Below, in pieces: positions 17,067 through 25,001 of a DNA stretch of 64,000 nucleotides. Below the pieces are notes generated by a model. It did no database searches and was not told the origin of the DNA. It saw nothing but the letters and a program-made list of their open reading frames with translations. Made by a program: the position numbers and the translations under genes. The DNA is from Pseudomonadota bacterium (GTDB lineage: Bacteria; Pseudomonadota; Alphaproteobacteria; Dongiales; Dongiaceae): assembly GCA_016183985.1 (NCBI GenBank), contig JACPDN010000004.1, positions 267,236 to 331,235 on the forward strand. The letters are read 5' to 3'. How positions within the stretch are numbered: position 1 is the stretch's first letter; the number at the start of each line of letters is the position of its first letter.

Positions 17067-17659
17067 GCGAGGAATGCGTCCATATCGTCGATGATGACGA
17101 CGCTGTGCGGGACGCGCTGGTCTATCTCTGCAAAGCGGCAGGACACGCCGTCAAATCATACGCCTCGGGGGAGGATTTCCTGCAAGGCGGCGGTGCGGCT
17201 GCGGTCGGGGCCGCTGTCTTCGATATCCGGCTCGGCGGCATTTCCGGGCTCGACCTTTTCCGTGAACTCAGAAATGCCGGCAGCCAGTTGCCGGTGATCT
17301 TCCTGACCGGCCATGGCGATGTGCCGCTTGCCGTCGACGCGATCAAGAGCGGCGCCTATGACTTCCTCGAAAAGCCATTCGATGACGAGGGCCTGCTGCG
17401 CCTCATCGAAGCGGCGCTGGCGGCGGCGCGCCTTGCCCGCAGCAGCCAGGCTGGCCTTGCTGCACGGCTCGGCACCTTGTCGGAACGGGAAAAGCAGATC
17501 CTGCCGCTGCTGATGGCGGGAAAGGCCAACAAGGTCATCGCCGCCGAACTCGAGATCGCCATCCGCACCGTTGAGGTGCACCGCGCCCGCGTCCTTGCCA
17601 AGATGGGAGCGCGCAACGTCGTCGAGCTCGCTGTGATGCTGCCCAAGGCGGGCGGCTAG
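17063..17659 (+). CDS. dctR: Response regulator, FixJ/DctR type
   Basis: A 198-residue two-domain regulator. The receiver domain shows the acidic cluster DDDD (10-13), phospho-acceptor D54 (FDIRLGGISGLDL), T82 (FLTGHGDVP) and K104 (LEKPFDDEGL). The C-terminal LuxR-type helix-turn-helix is LSEREKQILPLLMAGKANKVIAAELEIAIRTVEVHRARVLAKM. It overlaps dctS by four bases, and its likely target is the divergent dctPQM promoter. It ends four bases from the convergent hydrolase gene. Confidence 0.93.
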   Translation: MSEECVHIVDDDDAVRDALVYLCKAAGHAVKSYASGEDFLQGGGAAAVGAAVFDIRLGGISGLDLFRELRNAGSQLPVIFLTGHGDVPLAVDAIKSGAYDFLEKPFDDEGLLRLIEAALAAARLARSSQAGLAARLGTLSEREKQILPLLMAGKANKVIAAELEIAIRTVEVHRARVLAKMGARNVVELAVMLPKAGG

Positions 17660-17663
17660 AAAT

Positions 17664-19229
17664 CTAGCCGCGCCGCTTCTTTCCCCAATCCTCCACCCCA
17701 TTCGGGCTGTTGTGGAGGTCGGTCAGCACATGCTCCTGATGGCGCTGGCGCCAGGAGAGCATCTTTTGCGCCATTTCCAACATGATGCCAGTGTATTGCG
17801 GATCCTTGGAAAGATCGTTCATCTCGGCAGGGTCATTCTCGAGGTCGAAGAGCAGCGGCGGCAATGCCGCAAAATGCACATATTTCCATCGCTTGCCGCG
17901 GATGATGGCAAGCTGGCAATCGTGGGTGTCGATGCCGAAGGTGCGTTCGGCATCTATGCCGCCATAGGGGCCGGATCGGAAATCGATTTCCATATGCGCC
18001 TCTTGACGCCAGCTGGCGGGCGGTGCGCCGTTGAGGAAACCCATCAATGAGCGGCCATCGGCCTGGGCCGGAATCTCGGCCCCCAGCCAGTCGAGGATGG
18101 TCGGCATGATGTCGACCGATTCAGTGAAGGCATCGACGATGGAGCCGCGGGTCGAATCAGCCAGATGCCGCGGATCGCGGATCATCAGTGGAATGGCGAA
18201 GCTCTGGTCGAAATAGGTTTCCTTGCCCCAGGTGTAATGATCACCGCCCATCTCGCCGTGGTCGCAGGTGAAGATGATTAGCGTGTGGTCGTATTCGCCG
18301 GTGGCCTTCAAATGCGCGACGATGCGGCCCACGGCGTCGTCGACCTCGTTCATCATGCCGTAATAGCAGGCCCGCATCTGCCGAAGTTCCAGATCGGACA
18401 TGGTGACGAGATTGTTGGGGTTGTGCTCGTCATAGGAATTGGGCTTCGACATCTTGCCGATCATCGCCTTCAAATGCGGATGCTGGGCGGCTTCCTCTTC
18501 CGGCGTCGCCTTGCGCCTGGGGAAGGGCACGTCCTTCGGGTCGTACATGGCATTATAGGGTTCCGGCGTGATCACCGGCGGATGCGGCCGCAGGAAGACG
18601 CAATGCAGGAACCACTCATCCTGACGGCGGTCGCTGAGCCAGTCGATGATTCGGTTCGCCATGAAGCTCGTGTCGCTATCCTCAGCCTTGAAGAAGGTCG
18701 GAATGAAGCGATGGCCGCGGTCGGCTGGCTTCTCGAAACCGGGCTTGGGTTTATAGACGTCGTGGCGGCCCTCGAAGGCATAGCCCTTAGCTTTGAGATC
18801 GGCCATCCATTGCGCCATGTATTCCTGGAAGATCATAGTGGGCTTGTAGCCCGGCAGCGGCCCTTCATAGGTCTTCAAGGCGGGGTCGTTGGGATGACGG
18901 CCGCGCGGGTCGGCGCTTGTGTCGGTATAGCCGAGCAGGGTCGGATCGAGCCCGATCTTGCGTGCTTCGAGCGCCACATTGGTATGACGCGCATCCAACG
19001 GCGTGCCGTTGCGGCCCGACCGGTGGTTCATCAAATAGAGCCCGGTATTGAGGCTGGCACGCGCCGGACCACAAGGTGCGGTCACCGTGAAATGCCGCTT
19101 GAATAGGACCGAATCGGCGGCCAGCGCATCGAGATGCGGCGTCTTCACCGTGGGATGGCCCAGGGCGGACAGGCATTCGGCACGCCATTGATCGGCCGAG
19201 ATAAAGAGGATCTTGCGCAAGGCGGTCAT
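17664..19229 (-). CDS. Phosphonate monoester hydrolase / sulfatase-family enzyme
   Basis: A 521-residue formylglycine-dependent hydrolase of the alkaline phosphatase superfamily. The modification motif is C53-G-P-A-R (APCGPARASLNTGLYLMNHR). Metal-site segments ISADQWR (D13) and FTCDHGEMGGDHYTWGKE, and the C-terminal KYVHFAALPPLLFDLENDP, closely resemble rhizobial phosphonate monoester hydrolase. Such enzymes split phosphodiesters, phosphonate monoesters and sulfate esters promiscuously. There is no signal peptide, so it is cytoplasmic and would act on an imported ester. ATG 19229 follows aggga; a longer in-frame extension upstream is not conserved. It is divergent from an ABC importer, which may supply its substrate. 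An anaerobic or FGE-type maturase is not in this window. Confidence 0.87.
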   Translation of the reverse strand: MTALRKILFISADQWRAECLSALGHPTVKTPHLDALAADSVLFKRHFTVTAPCGPARASLNTGLYLMNHRSGRNGTPLDARHTNVALEARKIGLDPTLLGYTDTSADPRGRHPNDPALKTYEGPLPGYKPTMIFQEYMAQWMADLKAKGYAFEGRHDVYKPKPGFEKPADRGHRFIPTFFKAEDSDTSFMANRIIDWLSDRRQDEWFLHCVFLRPHPPVITPEPYNAMYDPKDVPFPRRKATPEEEAAQHPHLKAMIGKMSKPNSYDEHNPNNLVTMSDLELRQMRACYYGMMNEVDDAVGRIVAHLKATGEYDHTLIIFTCDHGEMGGDHYTWGKETYFDQSFAIPLMIRDPRHLADSTRGSIVDAFTESVDIMPTILDWLGAEIPAQADGRSLMGFLNGAPPASWRQEAHMEIDFRSGPYGGIDAERTFGIDTHDCQLAIIRGKRWKYVHFAALPPLLFDLENDPAEMNDLSKDPQYTGIMLEMAQKMLSWRQRHQEHVLTDLHNSPNGVEDWGKKRRG

Positions 19230-19450
19230 GGAACATCCCTGAAGGTGGCGCGGCAGAACGGGCGGCATCCTAGCTTTCCGCGCGCCGCTTCGCCAGCGGG
19301 GGCGAGATCCAGCGATTGTAGCGAACCTGGGTCGCCTGCTGGAATCGTCAGAATGCAACCTGGCGTTCACGAAGGCGTCACCGGGATCGTGATCTAAGCC
19401 CCGTCGCCCGCGCGCGCTTTCGCGCCCGGGCCGAATCCGTTTGGGGAGAT

Positions 19451-20569
19451 ATGAAAATGACATCCGTGAAACGCCTGGTGGCCTTTGGCCTGACCACGTT
19501 GATGACGACGACTGCGCTCCAGACCGGCTTTGCCGCTGCAGCACCGCTCGACGATCTGGTGAAGGCAGCGCAGGCCGAGGGTGAGCTCACCACCATCGCC
19601 CTGCCGCATGATTGGTGCGGCTATGGCGAACTCATCGAGAACTTCAAGGCGAAGTACGGCCTGAAGATCAATGAGCTCAACCCCGATGGTGGTTCGGGCG
19701 ACGAGATCGAGGCGATCAAATCCAATAAGGACAATAAGGGCCCGCAGGCGCCGGACGTGATCGACGTCGGCCTTGGCTTCGGCCCGTCATCGAAGGCCGA
19801 GAGCCTCATCCAGCCCTATAAGGTGGCGACCTGGGCGACGATCCCGGACAGTGCCAAGGATGCCGATGGCTATTGGTATGGCGACTATTACGGTGTGCTC
19901 TCCTTCGAGGTGAACGCCGACATCGTGAAGAACGTGCCGAAGGACTTCGCCGATCTCCTCAAGCCGGAATATGCCAACATGGTCGCTCTCTCCGGTGACC
20001 CGCGCACAGGCAATGAAGGCATCATGTCGATCTACGCTTCGGGTCTGTCGACCGGTGCCAAGCCCGGCCATGATGCCGGCAAGGCGGGTCTCGATTTCTT
20101 CGCCAAGCTCAACAAGTCCGGCAATTTCGTGCCGGTCGGCGGCAAGGCCAACAGCCTGGCCCAGGGGACGACCCCGATCGTGCTGCGCTGGGATTATCTG
20201 GCGCTTGCCGACCGCGACACGCTGAAGGGCAACCCGCCGGTCGAGGTCGTGGTGCCGGAGAGCACGGTGCTGGCCGGTGTCTACGTGCAGGCGATCAGCG
20301 CCTATGCGCCGCACCCGAACGCCGCGAAGCTCTGGATGGAATATCTCTATTCCGATGAAGGTCAGCTTGGCTGGCTCAAGGGCTATTGCCACCCGATCCG
20401 CTTCAACGATCTGGTGAAGAACGGCAAGGTGCCGCAGGAGATGCTCGACAAGCTGCCGCCGGCCGCTGCCTATGAGAAGGCAAGCTTTCCGACGCTCGAC
20501 GAGCAGCACGGTGCCAAGGAATACATCACCAAGAATTGGGACAAGGTGGTGGGCGCTGAAGTGAAGTAA
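19451..20569 (+). CDS. ABC transporter periplasmic binding protein, tandem copy 1
   Basis: A 372-residue binding protein with a signal peptide ending TGFAAA. The mature sequence starts PLDDLVKAAQAEGELTTIALPHDWCGYG. The overall organisation resembles the PotD/AfuA-type (family 1) binding proteins for small cations, polyamines, phosphonates or iron. A conserved cysteine pair (DWCGYG and KGYCHP) could form a disulfide. ATG 19451 has ggggag at good spacing. The second copy, 290 bases downstream, is about 80 percent identical by eye. It heads the importer operon, divergent from the hydrolase gene. Ligand unknown. Confidence 0.85.
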   Translation: MKMTSVKRLVAFGLTTLMTTTALQTGFAAAAPLDDLVKAAQAEGELTTIALPHDWCGYGELIENFKAKYGLKINELNPDGGSGDEIEAIKSNKDNKGPQAPDVIDVGLGFGPSSKAESLIQPYKVATWATIPDSAKDADGYWYGDYYGVLSFEVNADIVKNVPKDFADLLKPEYANMVALSGDPRTGNEGIMSIYASGLSTGAKPGHDAGKAGLDFFAKLNKSGNFVPVGGKANSLAQGTTPIVLRWDYLALADRDTLKGNPPVEVVVPESTVLAGVYVQAISAYAPHPNAAKLWMEYLYSDEGQLGWLKGYCHPIRFNDLVKNGKVPQEMLDKLPPAAAYEKASFPTLDEQHGAKEYITKNWDKVVGAEVK

Positions 20570-20584
20570 GCGCATTCATCGGAT

Positions 20585-20626
20585 GGAAGGCGGCGCCGGC
20601 TTCAGCAATGCCCGGCGCCGCCTTCC
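20585..20626 (+). terminator. Strong hairpin after binding-protein copy 1
   Basis: A 15-bp perfect stem (GGAAGGCGGCGCCGG, 20585-20599, with 20612-20626), a 12-base loop, then gccctttcagatttt. It probably ends or strongly attenuates transcription between the two binding-protein genes. The remaining gap to 20859 is comparatively AT-rich and likely holds a separate promoter for copy 2, but I cannot place it exactly. Confidence 0.7.
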
Positions 20627-20859
20627 GCCCTTTCAGATTTTCTGCCGCATCGCAAAATTGAAATCGGCTTCACGAAACTGTCATCGATCCCGTGCTTTAA
20701 GCGCGCACCGCAGGTTTGGACTTTCGTTTTGCTTTCGGGTCGCCTTGACAAACGAAGGTGGCGTGATCAATGTGAAACACTGTCAAGTGAAGTTTGTATT
20801 ACATCACAACAATAAACCTGCTTGGTGGATCACTCTTACCGGGCCTTTGGGAGGTACCT

Positions 20860-21972
20860 ATGAAATTTGTTACGCGCTCCGTCGCGCTTTCGCTCGCGAC
20901 GTTGATGTCGACGACCGCGCTGATGACCAGCTTCGCCGCCGCCGATTCGATGGAAGACCTGGTGAAGGCTGCGCAGGCCGAAGGCGAGCTCACCACGATC
21001 GCGCTGCCGCATGACTGGTGCGGCTATGGCGGCCTCATCGACGGCTTCAAGGCGAAGTACGGCCTCAAGGTGAACGAGCTCAACCCGGATGCGGGTTCGG
21101 GCGATGAAGTCGAAGCCATCAAGGCGAACAAGGACAACAAGGGCCCGCAGGCGCCGGACGTGATCGACGTCGGCCTCGCCTTCGGCCCGTCCTCGAAGGC
21201 CGAAGGCCTCATCCAGCCCTATAAGGTCGCGACCTGGGATTCGATCCCCGACAGCGCCAAGGATGCCGACGGTCACTGGTACGGCGACTATTACGGCGTG
21301 CTGTCCTTCGAAGTGAACACGGACATCGTCAAGAACGTGCCCAAGGATTGGGCCGATCTCGCCAAGCCGGAATATGCCAACTCCGTGGCGCTCGCCGGCG
21401 ACCCGCGCTCGTCGAACGCGGCCATCATCGGCGTTCATGGCGCCGGCATTTCGACCGGTGCCAAGGCTGGTGCCGAAGCCGGTGAAGCCGGCCTGAAGTT
21501 CTTCTCCGATCTCAACAAGGCCGGCAATTTCGTGCCGGTGATTGGCAAGGCCGCCAGCCTCGCTCAAGGCTCGACCCCGATCATCGTTCGCTGGGACTAT
21601 TTGGCGCTTGCCGATCGCGACACCTTGAAGGGCAACCCGCCGGTTGAGGTTGTCGTGCCGACGAGCTCGGTGCTGGCCGGTGTCTACGTGCAGGCGATCA
21701 GCGCCTATGCGCCGCACCCGAACGCCGCGAAGCTCTGGATGGAATACCTCTATTCCGACGAAGGTCAGCTCGGCTGGCTGAAGGGCTACTGCCACCCGAT
21801 CCGTTTCAACGATCTGGTGAAGAACGGCAAGGTGCCGCAGGAGATGCTCGACAAGCTGCCGCCGGCCGATGCCTATTCGAAGGCCTATTTCCCGACGCTC
21901 GACGAGCAGGGTGCGGCCAAGGAGTTGATCACCAAGAAGTGGGACGAGGTGGTCGGCGCCAACGTGCAGTAA
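20860..21972 (+). CDS. ABC transporter periplasmic binding protein, tandem copy 2
   Basis: A 370-residue paralogue of the preceding gene with its own signal peptide (ending TSFAAA). The start at 20860 has a perfect gggaggt. The C-terminal block from GNPPVEVVVP to PQEMLDKLPPA is almost unchanged from copy 1 at both protein and DNA level. The middle (for example RSSNAAIIGVHGAGI against RTGNEGIMSIYASGL) differs, as expected if ligand contacts have diverged. It is followed by a terminator-like hairpin and then the permease genes, so it is the copy nearer the rest of the transporter. Confidence 0.85.
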   Translation: MKFVTRSVALSLATLMSTTALMTSFAAADSMEDLVKAAQAEGELTTIALPHDWCGYGGLIDGFKAKYGLKVNELNPDAGSGDEVEAIKANKDNKGPQAPDVIDVGLAFGPSSKAEGLIQPYKVATWDSIPDSAKDADGHWYGDYYGVLSFEVNTDIVKNVPKDWADLAKPEYANSVALAGDPRSSNAAIIGVHGAGISTGAKAGAEAGEAGLKFFSDLNKAGNFVPVIGKAASLAQGSTPIIVRWDYLALADRDTLKGNPPVEVVVPTSSVLAGVYVQAISAYAPHPNAAKLWMEYLYSDEGQLGWLKGYCHPIRFNDLVKNGKVPQEMLDKLPPADAYSKAYFPTLDEQGAAKELITKKWDEVVGANVQ

Positions 21973-21993
21973 CACTGCGCGAGGTATGATGAG

Positions 21994-22038
21994 CCGCGCC
22001 AGCATTGGGGATTGCCCCGTGCTGGCGCGGTTTTCGTT
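21994..22038 (+). terminator. Hairpin with T-run between binding protein and permease
   Basis: An 11-bp stem (CCGCGCCAGCA, 21994-22004, with 22020-22030) encloses a smaller GGGG/CCCC hairpin and is followed by ttttcgttt. It sits 21 bases after the binding-protein stop and 67 before the first permease gene. This is the usual place for partial termination that keeps binding protein in excess over membrane subunits. Confidence 0.8.
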
Positions 22039-22104
22039 TAAGTAGAGGCTGGGTAGAGAGCGACGCGCCGCGTGCTCCGTCCCGCCGGTTGATCATTGGG
22101 GAAG

Positions 22105-23007
22105 ATGACACAGCTGAACAACAATCCGGCCGCGCCGCCCGGCGTCGCGCGCCTTCAGTTCATGCAGGCGGCCTGGGCCTGGGTCGGGGTTGCACCCTTC
22201 CTGGTCTTCGCCCTCATGTTCCTCATTCTGCCGACGCTCTATCTCATCGTCGGCGGCTTCCAGGATCCGGACGGTAATTTCACGCTGCAGAATCTCTTCG
22301 ATCTGTTCCAGCCCTCGATCATGAGCGCCTATTGGATCAGCATCAAGGTGAGCGGCGCTTCGGCGATTGTCGGCGCTGCCATCGGCTTCGGCCTTGCTTA
22401 CGCCGTCGTGCTGGGCGGCCTGCCGGGCTGGATCCGCCCGACGCTCATGACCTTCTCCGGCGTCGCCTCGAATTTCGCCGGCCTGCCGCTGGCCTTCGCG
22501 TTTCTCGCGACCCTGGGCCGCACCGGTCTTGTCACCGTCTTGCTGGTGAAGTTCTTCGACTTCAACATCTATGCGACGGGCTTCAACCTGCTGTCCTTCT
22601 GGGGCCTGACGCTTACTTATCTCTATTTCCAGATTCCGCTGATGGTGCTCATCCTGACGCCGGCACTCGACGGGCTGAAGCGCGAATGGCGCGAGGCTTC
22701 GGAGATCCTTGGCGCCAGCGCTTTCCAGTACTGGGTCCATGTGGCCTTCCCGATCCTGTGGCCCAGCATCTTGGGGTGCACGCTGCTGCTCTTTGCCAAT
22801 GCCTTCGGTGCCATCGCCACGGCCTACGCACTGACCGGCAGCTCGCTCAACATCATCACGATCCTGCTCTATGCGCAGATCCGCGGTGACGTGCTCCACA
22901 ATCCCAATCTCGGCTATGCCCTGGCGCTTGGCATGATCTTCATCACCGGGCTCACCAACGGCCTCTATATCTGGCTGCGCGGCCGTAGCGAACGGTGGCT
23001 GCGATGA
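22105..23007 (+). CDS. ABC transporter permease, PotB-like
   Basis: A 300-residue inner-membrane permease with about six hydrophobic segments beginning at AWAWVGVAPFLVFALMFLILPTLYLIV. The cytoplasmic coupling loop is EWREASEILGASAFQYWVHVAFPILWPS, the EAA motif that docks on the ATPase. ATG 22105 is chosen; ggggaag lies immediately upstream. It overlaps the next permease gene by ATGA and forms one half of the translocation pore. Confidence 0.9.
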   Translation: MTQLNNNPAAPPGVARLQFMQAAWAWVGVAPFLVFALMFLILPTLYLIVGGFQDPDGNFTLQNLFDLFQPSIMSAYWISIKVSGASAIVGAAIGFGLAYAVVLGGLPGWIRPTLMTFSGVASNFAGLPLAFAFLATLGRTGLVTVLLVKFFDFNIYATGFNLLSFWGLTLTYLYFQIPLMVLILTPALDGLKREWREASEILGASAFQYWVHVAFPILWPSILGCTLLLFANAFGAIATAYALTGSSLNIITILLYAQIRGDVLHNPNLGYALALGMIFITGLTNGLYIWLRGRSERWLR

Positions 23008-23816
23008 CGCGGCGGGAAAAGGTCAACACGATGAAACAGTCCCGTCTCGGTTCCTGGATCGCCCTTGTCATCGGCACGCTTTATTTCGTCGTGCCGCTGG
23101 TCGGCACGTTCGAATTCTCACTTCGCATGCGTCGGGGTGAATACAGCCTCGATGCCTATCGCTCGGTCTTTGCCGATTCCAATTTCCAGGATTCCTTCCT
23201 CTATTCCTGCGGCATGGCCTTGGCCACCATCTTCATTGGCGTGCTGATCGTCGTGCCGACGGCCTATTGGGTGCAGTTGCGCTTGCGGAAGCTTCGGCCA
23301 GTGATCGAATTCATCACCCTGCTGCCGCTGGTCATCCCGGCCATCGTCATCGTCTTCGGCTATCTGCGCCTCTACAACAGCTCGTCGATGATTCCCTTGA
23401 CGGCCGAGGTCTGGTCGACGGATCTCTTGCTGGCGCTCTCCTATGTGACGTTGGCGCTGCCCTACATGTACCGCGCCGTCGATACGGGACTTCGTGCCAT
23501 CGACGTCCGCACGCTGACGGAAGCGGCTGAGAATCTCGGCGCCGGCTGGACGACGATCCTCTTCAAGGTGATCCTGCCCAATGTCAGGAGCGCCATTCTC
23601 TCCGGCGCATTCCTCACCTTTGCCATCGTCATCGGCGAATTCACCATGGCGAGCCTGCTCAACCGGCCGGCTTTCGGCCCCTATCTGCAGCTCGTCGGCG
23701 CCAACCGCGCCTATGAACCATCGGCCCTGGCGGTCATGGCCTTCGTGCTCACCTGGGCATGCATGGGCCTCATCAACGTCTTCGGCCGCGCGAAACAGAC
23801 CAAGCATGCCGGCTGA
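23004..23816 (+). CDS. ABC transporter permease, PotC-like
   Basis: A 270-residue second permease with six predicted membrane helices and the coupling loop TEAAENLGAGWTTILFKVILPNVRS. ATG 23004 overlaps the previous stop (ATGA); the alternative ATG at MKQSRLGSW (12 codons in) would also give a complete first helix. With the upstream permease it makes a heterodimeric pore of the spermidine/iron/phosphonate importer type. Confidence 0.9.
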   Translation: MTRREKVNTMKQSRLGSWIALVIGTLYFVVPLVGTFEFSLRMRRGEYSLDAYRSVFADSNFQDSFLYSCGMALATIFIGVLIVVPTAYWVQLRLRKLRPVIEFITLLPLVIPAIVIVFGYLRLYNSSSMIPLTAEVWSTDLLLALSYVTLALPYMYRAVDTGLRAIDVRTLTEAAENLGAGWTTILFKVILPNVRSAILSGAFLTFAIVIGEFTMASLLNRPAFGPYLQLVGANRAYEPSALAVMAFVLTWACMGLINVFGRAKQTKHAG

Positions 23817-23845
23817 CCCGGCCGCGTGCGAACAGAGGTAAAGTC

Positions 23846-24937
23846 ATGGCGTTTCTTGAACTGAAGGAAGTCCGTAAATCCTTCGCCCAGAATGTGGTCG
23901 TGCAGAATTTCGACCTGGCGGTCGAGCGCGGCGAGTTCGTCTCGTTCCTTGGGCCATCGGGCTGCGGCAAGACCACGACGCTGCGCATGGTTGCCGGCTT
24001 CGAACTGCCGAGCTCCGGCTCGATCAAGATCGAAGGCAAGGACATCACGCATCTGAGGCCCAACCAGCGCAATGTCGGGATGGTGTTCCAGTCCTACGCG
24101 CTATTCCCCAACATGACGGTCGCCGAGAACGTCGCCTTCGGCCTCAAGGTCGCGAAATGGCAGGCGTCTGAAGTCGGCCCGCGGGTCGAGGAGATGCTGA
24201 ATATCATCAAGCTGCCGCATCTTGCCACCCGCTATCCCTATCAGCTTTCCGGCGGCCAGCAGCAGCGTGTCGCCCTTGCGCGAGCGCTGGCGGTGAAGCC
24301 GCAAGTGCTGCTGCTCGACGAACCGTTGTCGGCACTCGATGCCAAGATCCGCATCTCGCTGCGCGAGGAAATCCGCTCGCTGCAACGAAAGCTCGGCATC
24401 ACCACCATCTATGTGACGCATGACCAGGAAGAAGCGCTCTCCATGTCGGACCGTGTTGTGGTCATGAATGAAGGCCGCGTCGATCAGGTCGGCGTGCCGT
24501 TCGAAATCTACAACCAGCCCAAGACCCGCTTTGTCGCCAATTTCGTTGGTACCTTGAGCGTGCTCAACGGCAGGGCGGTCGATGGCAGCAGGGTTGAAAT
24601 CGCCGGCCAGACTGTGGCCATCGGCCGTGGCCTCGGCAACGCTGCCGCTGGTGCGGAATGTGCGATCGCGCTGCGCCCGGAAGTGGCAACGCTCGAAGGT
24701 TTCGGCGGTCAGGGTGCCACGATGAACAGCGCCGACCGCGCTGAGCGCAACCGCCTCACGGGTGCCATTGATGATGTGGCCTTCCTCGGCTCCGTCATCC
24801 GCATCAAGGTGCGCATCGGCAACGATCTCCTGTCGCTCGATACCTTCAACAACCCAGGCGTGACGCCACCGGAACGCGGCACCCCCGCGACGGTGAGCTT
24901 CTCGCCGGCCGATGTGCTGGTGTTGGAAGGGAAGTAA
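23846..24937 (+). CDS. ABC transporter ATP-binding protein, PotA/FbpC type
   Basis: A 363-residue ATPase powering the importer. Visible motifs are Walker A GPSGCGKTT, Q-loop QSYALFPNMTV, signature LSGGQQQRVALARAL, Walker B VLLLDEPLSALD and switch histidine VTHDQEEAL. A C-terminal TOBE-like domain (about 270-363) follows. ATG 23846 has agaggt six bases upstream; the in-frame ATG at 23759 lies inside the permease gene. It is the last gene of the importer operon. Confidence 0.93.
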   Translation: MAFLELKEVRKSFAQNVVVQNFDLAVERGEFVSFLGPSGCGKTTTLRMVAGFELPSSGSIKIEGKDITHLRPNQRNVGMVFQSYALFPNMTVAENVAFGLKVAKWQASEVGPRVEEMLNIIKLPHLATRYPYQLSGGQQQRVALARALAVKPQVLLLDEPLSALDAKIRISLREEIRSLQRKLGITTIYVTHDQEEALSMSDRVVVMNEGRVDQVGVPFEIYNQPKTRFVANFVGTLSVLNGRAVDGSRVEIAGQTVAIGRGLGNAAAGAECAIALRPEVATLEGFGGQGATMNSADRAERNRLTGAIDDVAFLGSVIRIKVRIGNDLLSLDTFNNPGVTPPERGTPATVSFSPADVLVLEGK

Positions 24938-24946
24938 GAGCCGACA

Positions 24947-24979
24947 TCGTCATCCCTGGACCAAGCTCGGGGATGACGA
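24947..24979. terminator. REP-like hairpin between convergent operons
   Basis: CGTCATCCC (24948-24956) pairs with GGGATGACG (24970-24978), extendable by one T-A pair. The cgtcatccctgg...ggggatgacg pattern resembles dispersed palindromes common in alphaproteobacterial intergenic regions. It lies between two converging gene ends and may act as a bidirectional terminator. Confidence 0.6.
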
Positions 24980-25001
24980 CTGCAGGTGGACGGGGAGGCG
25001 C

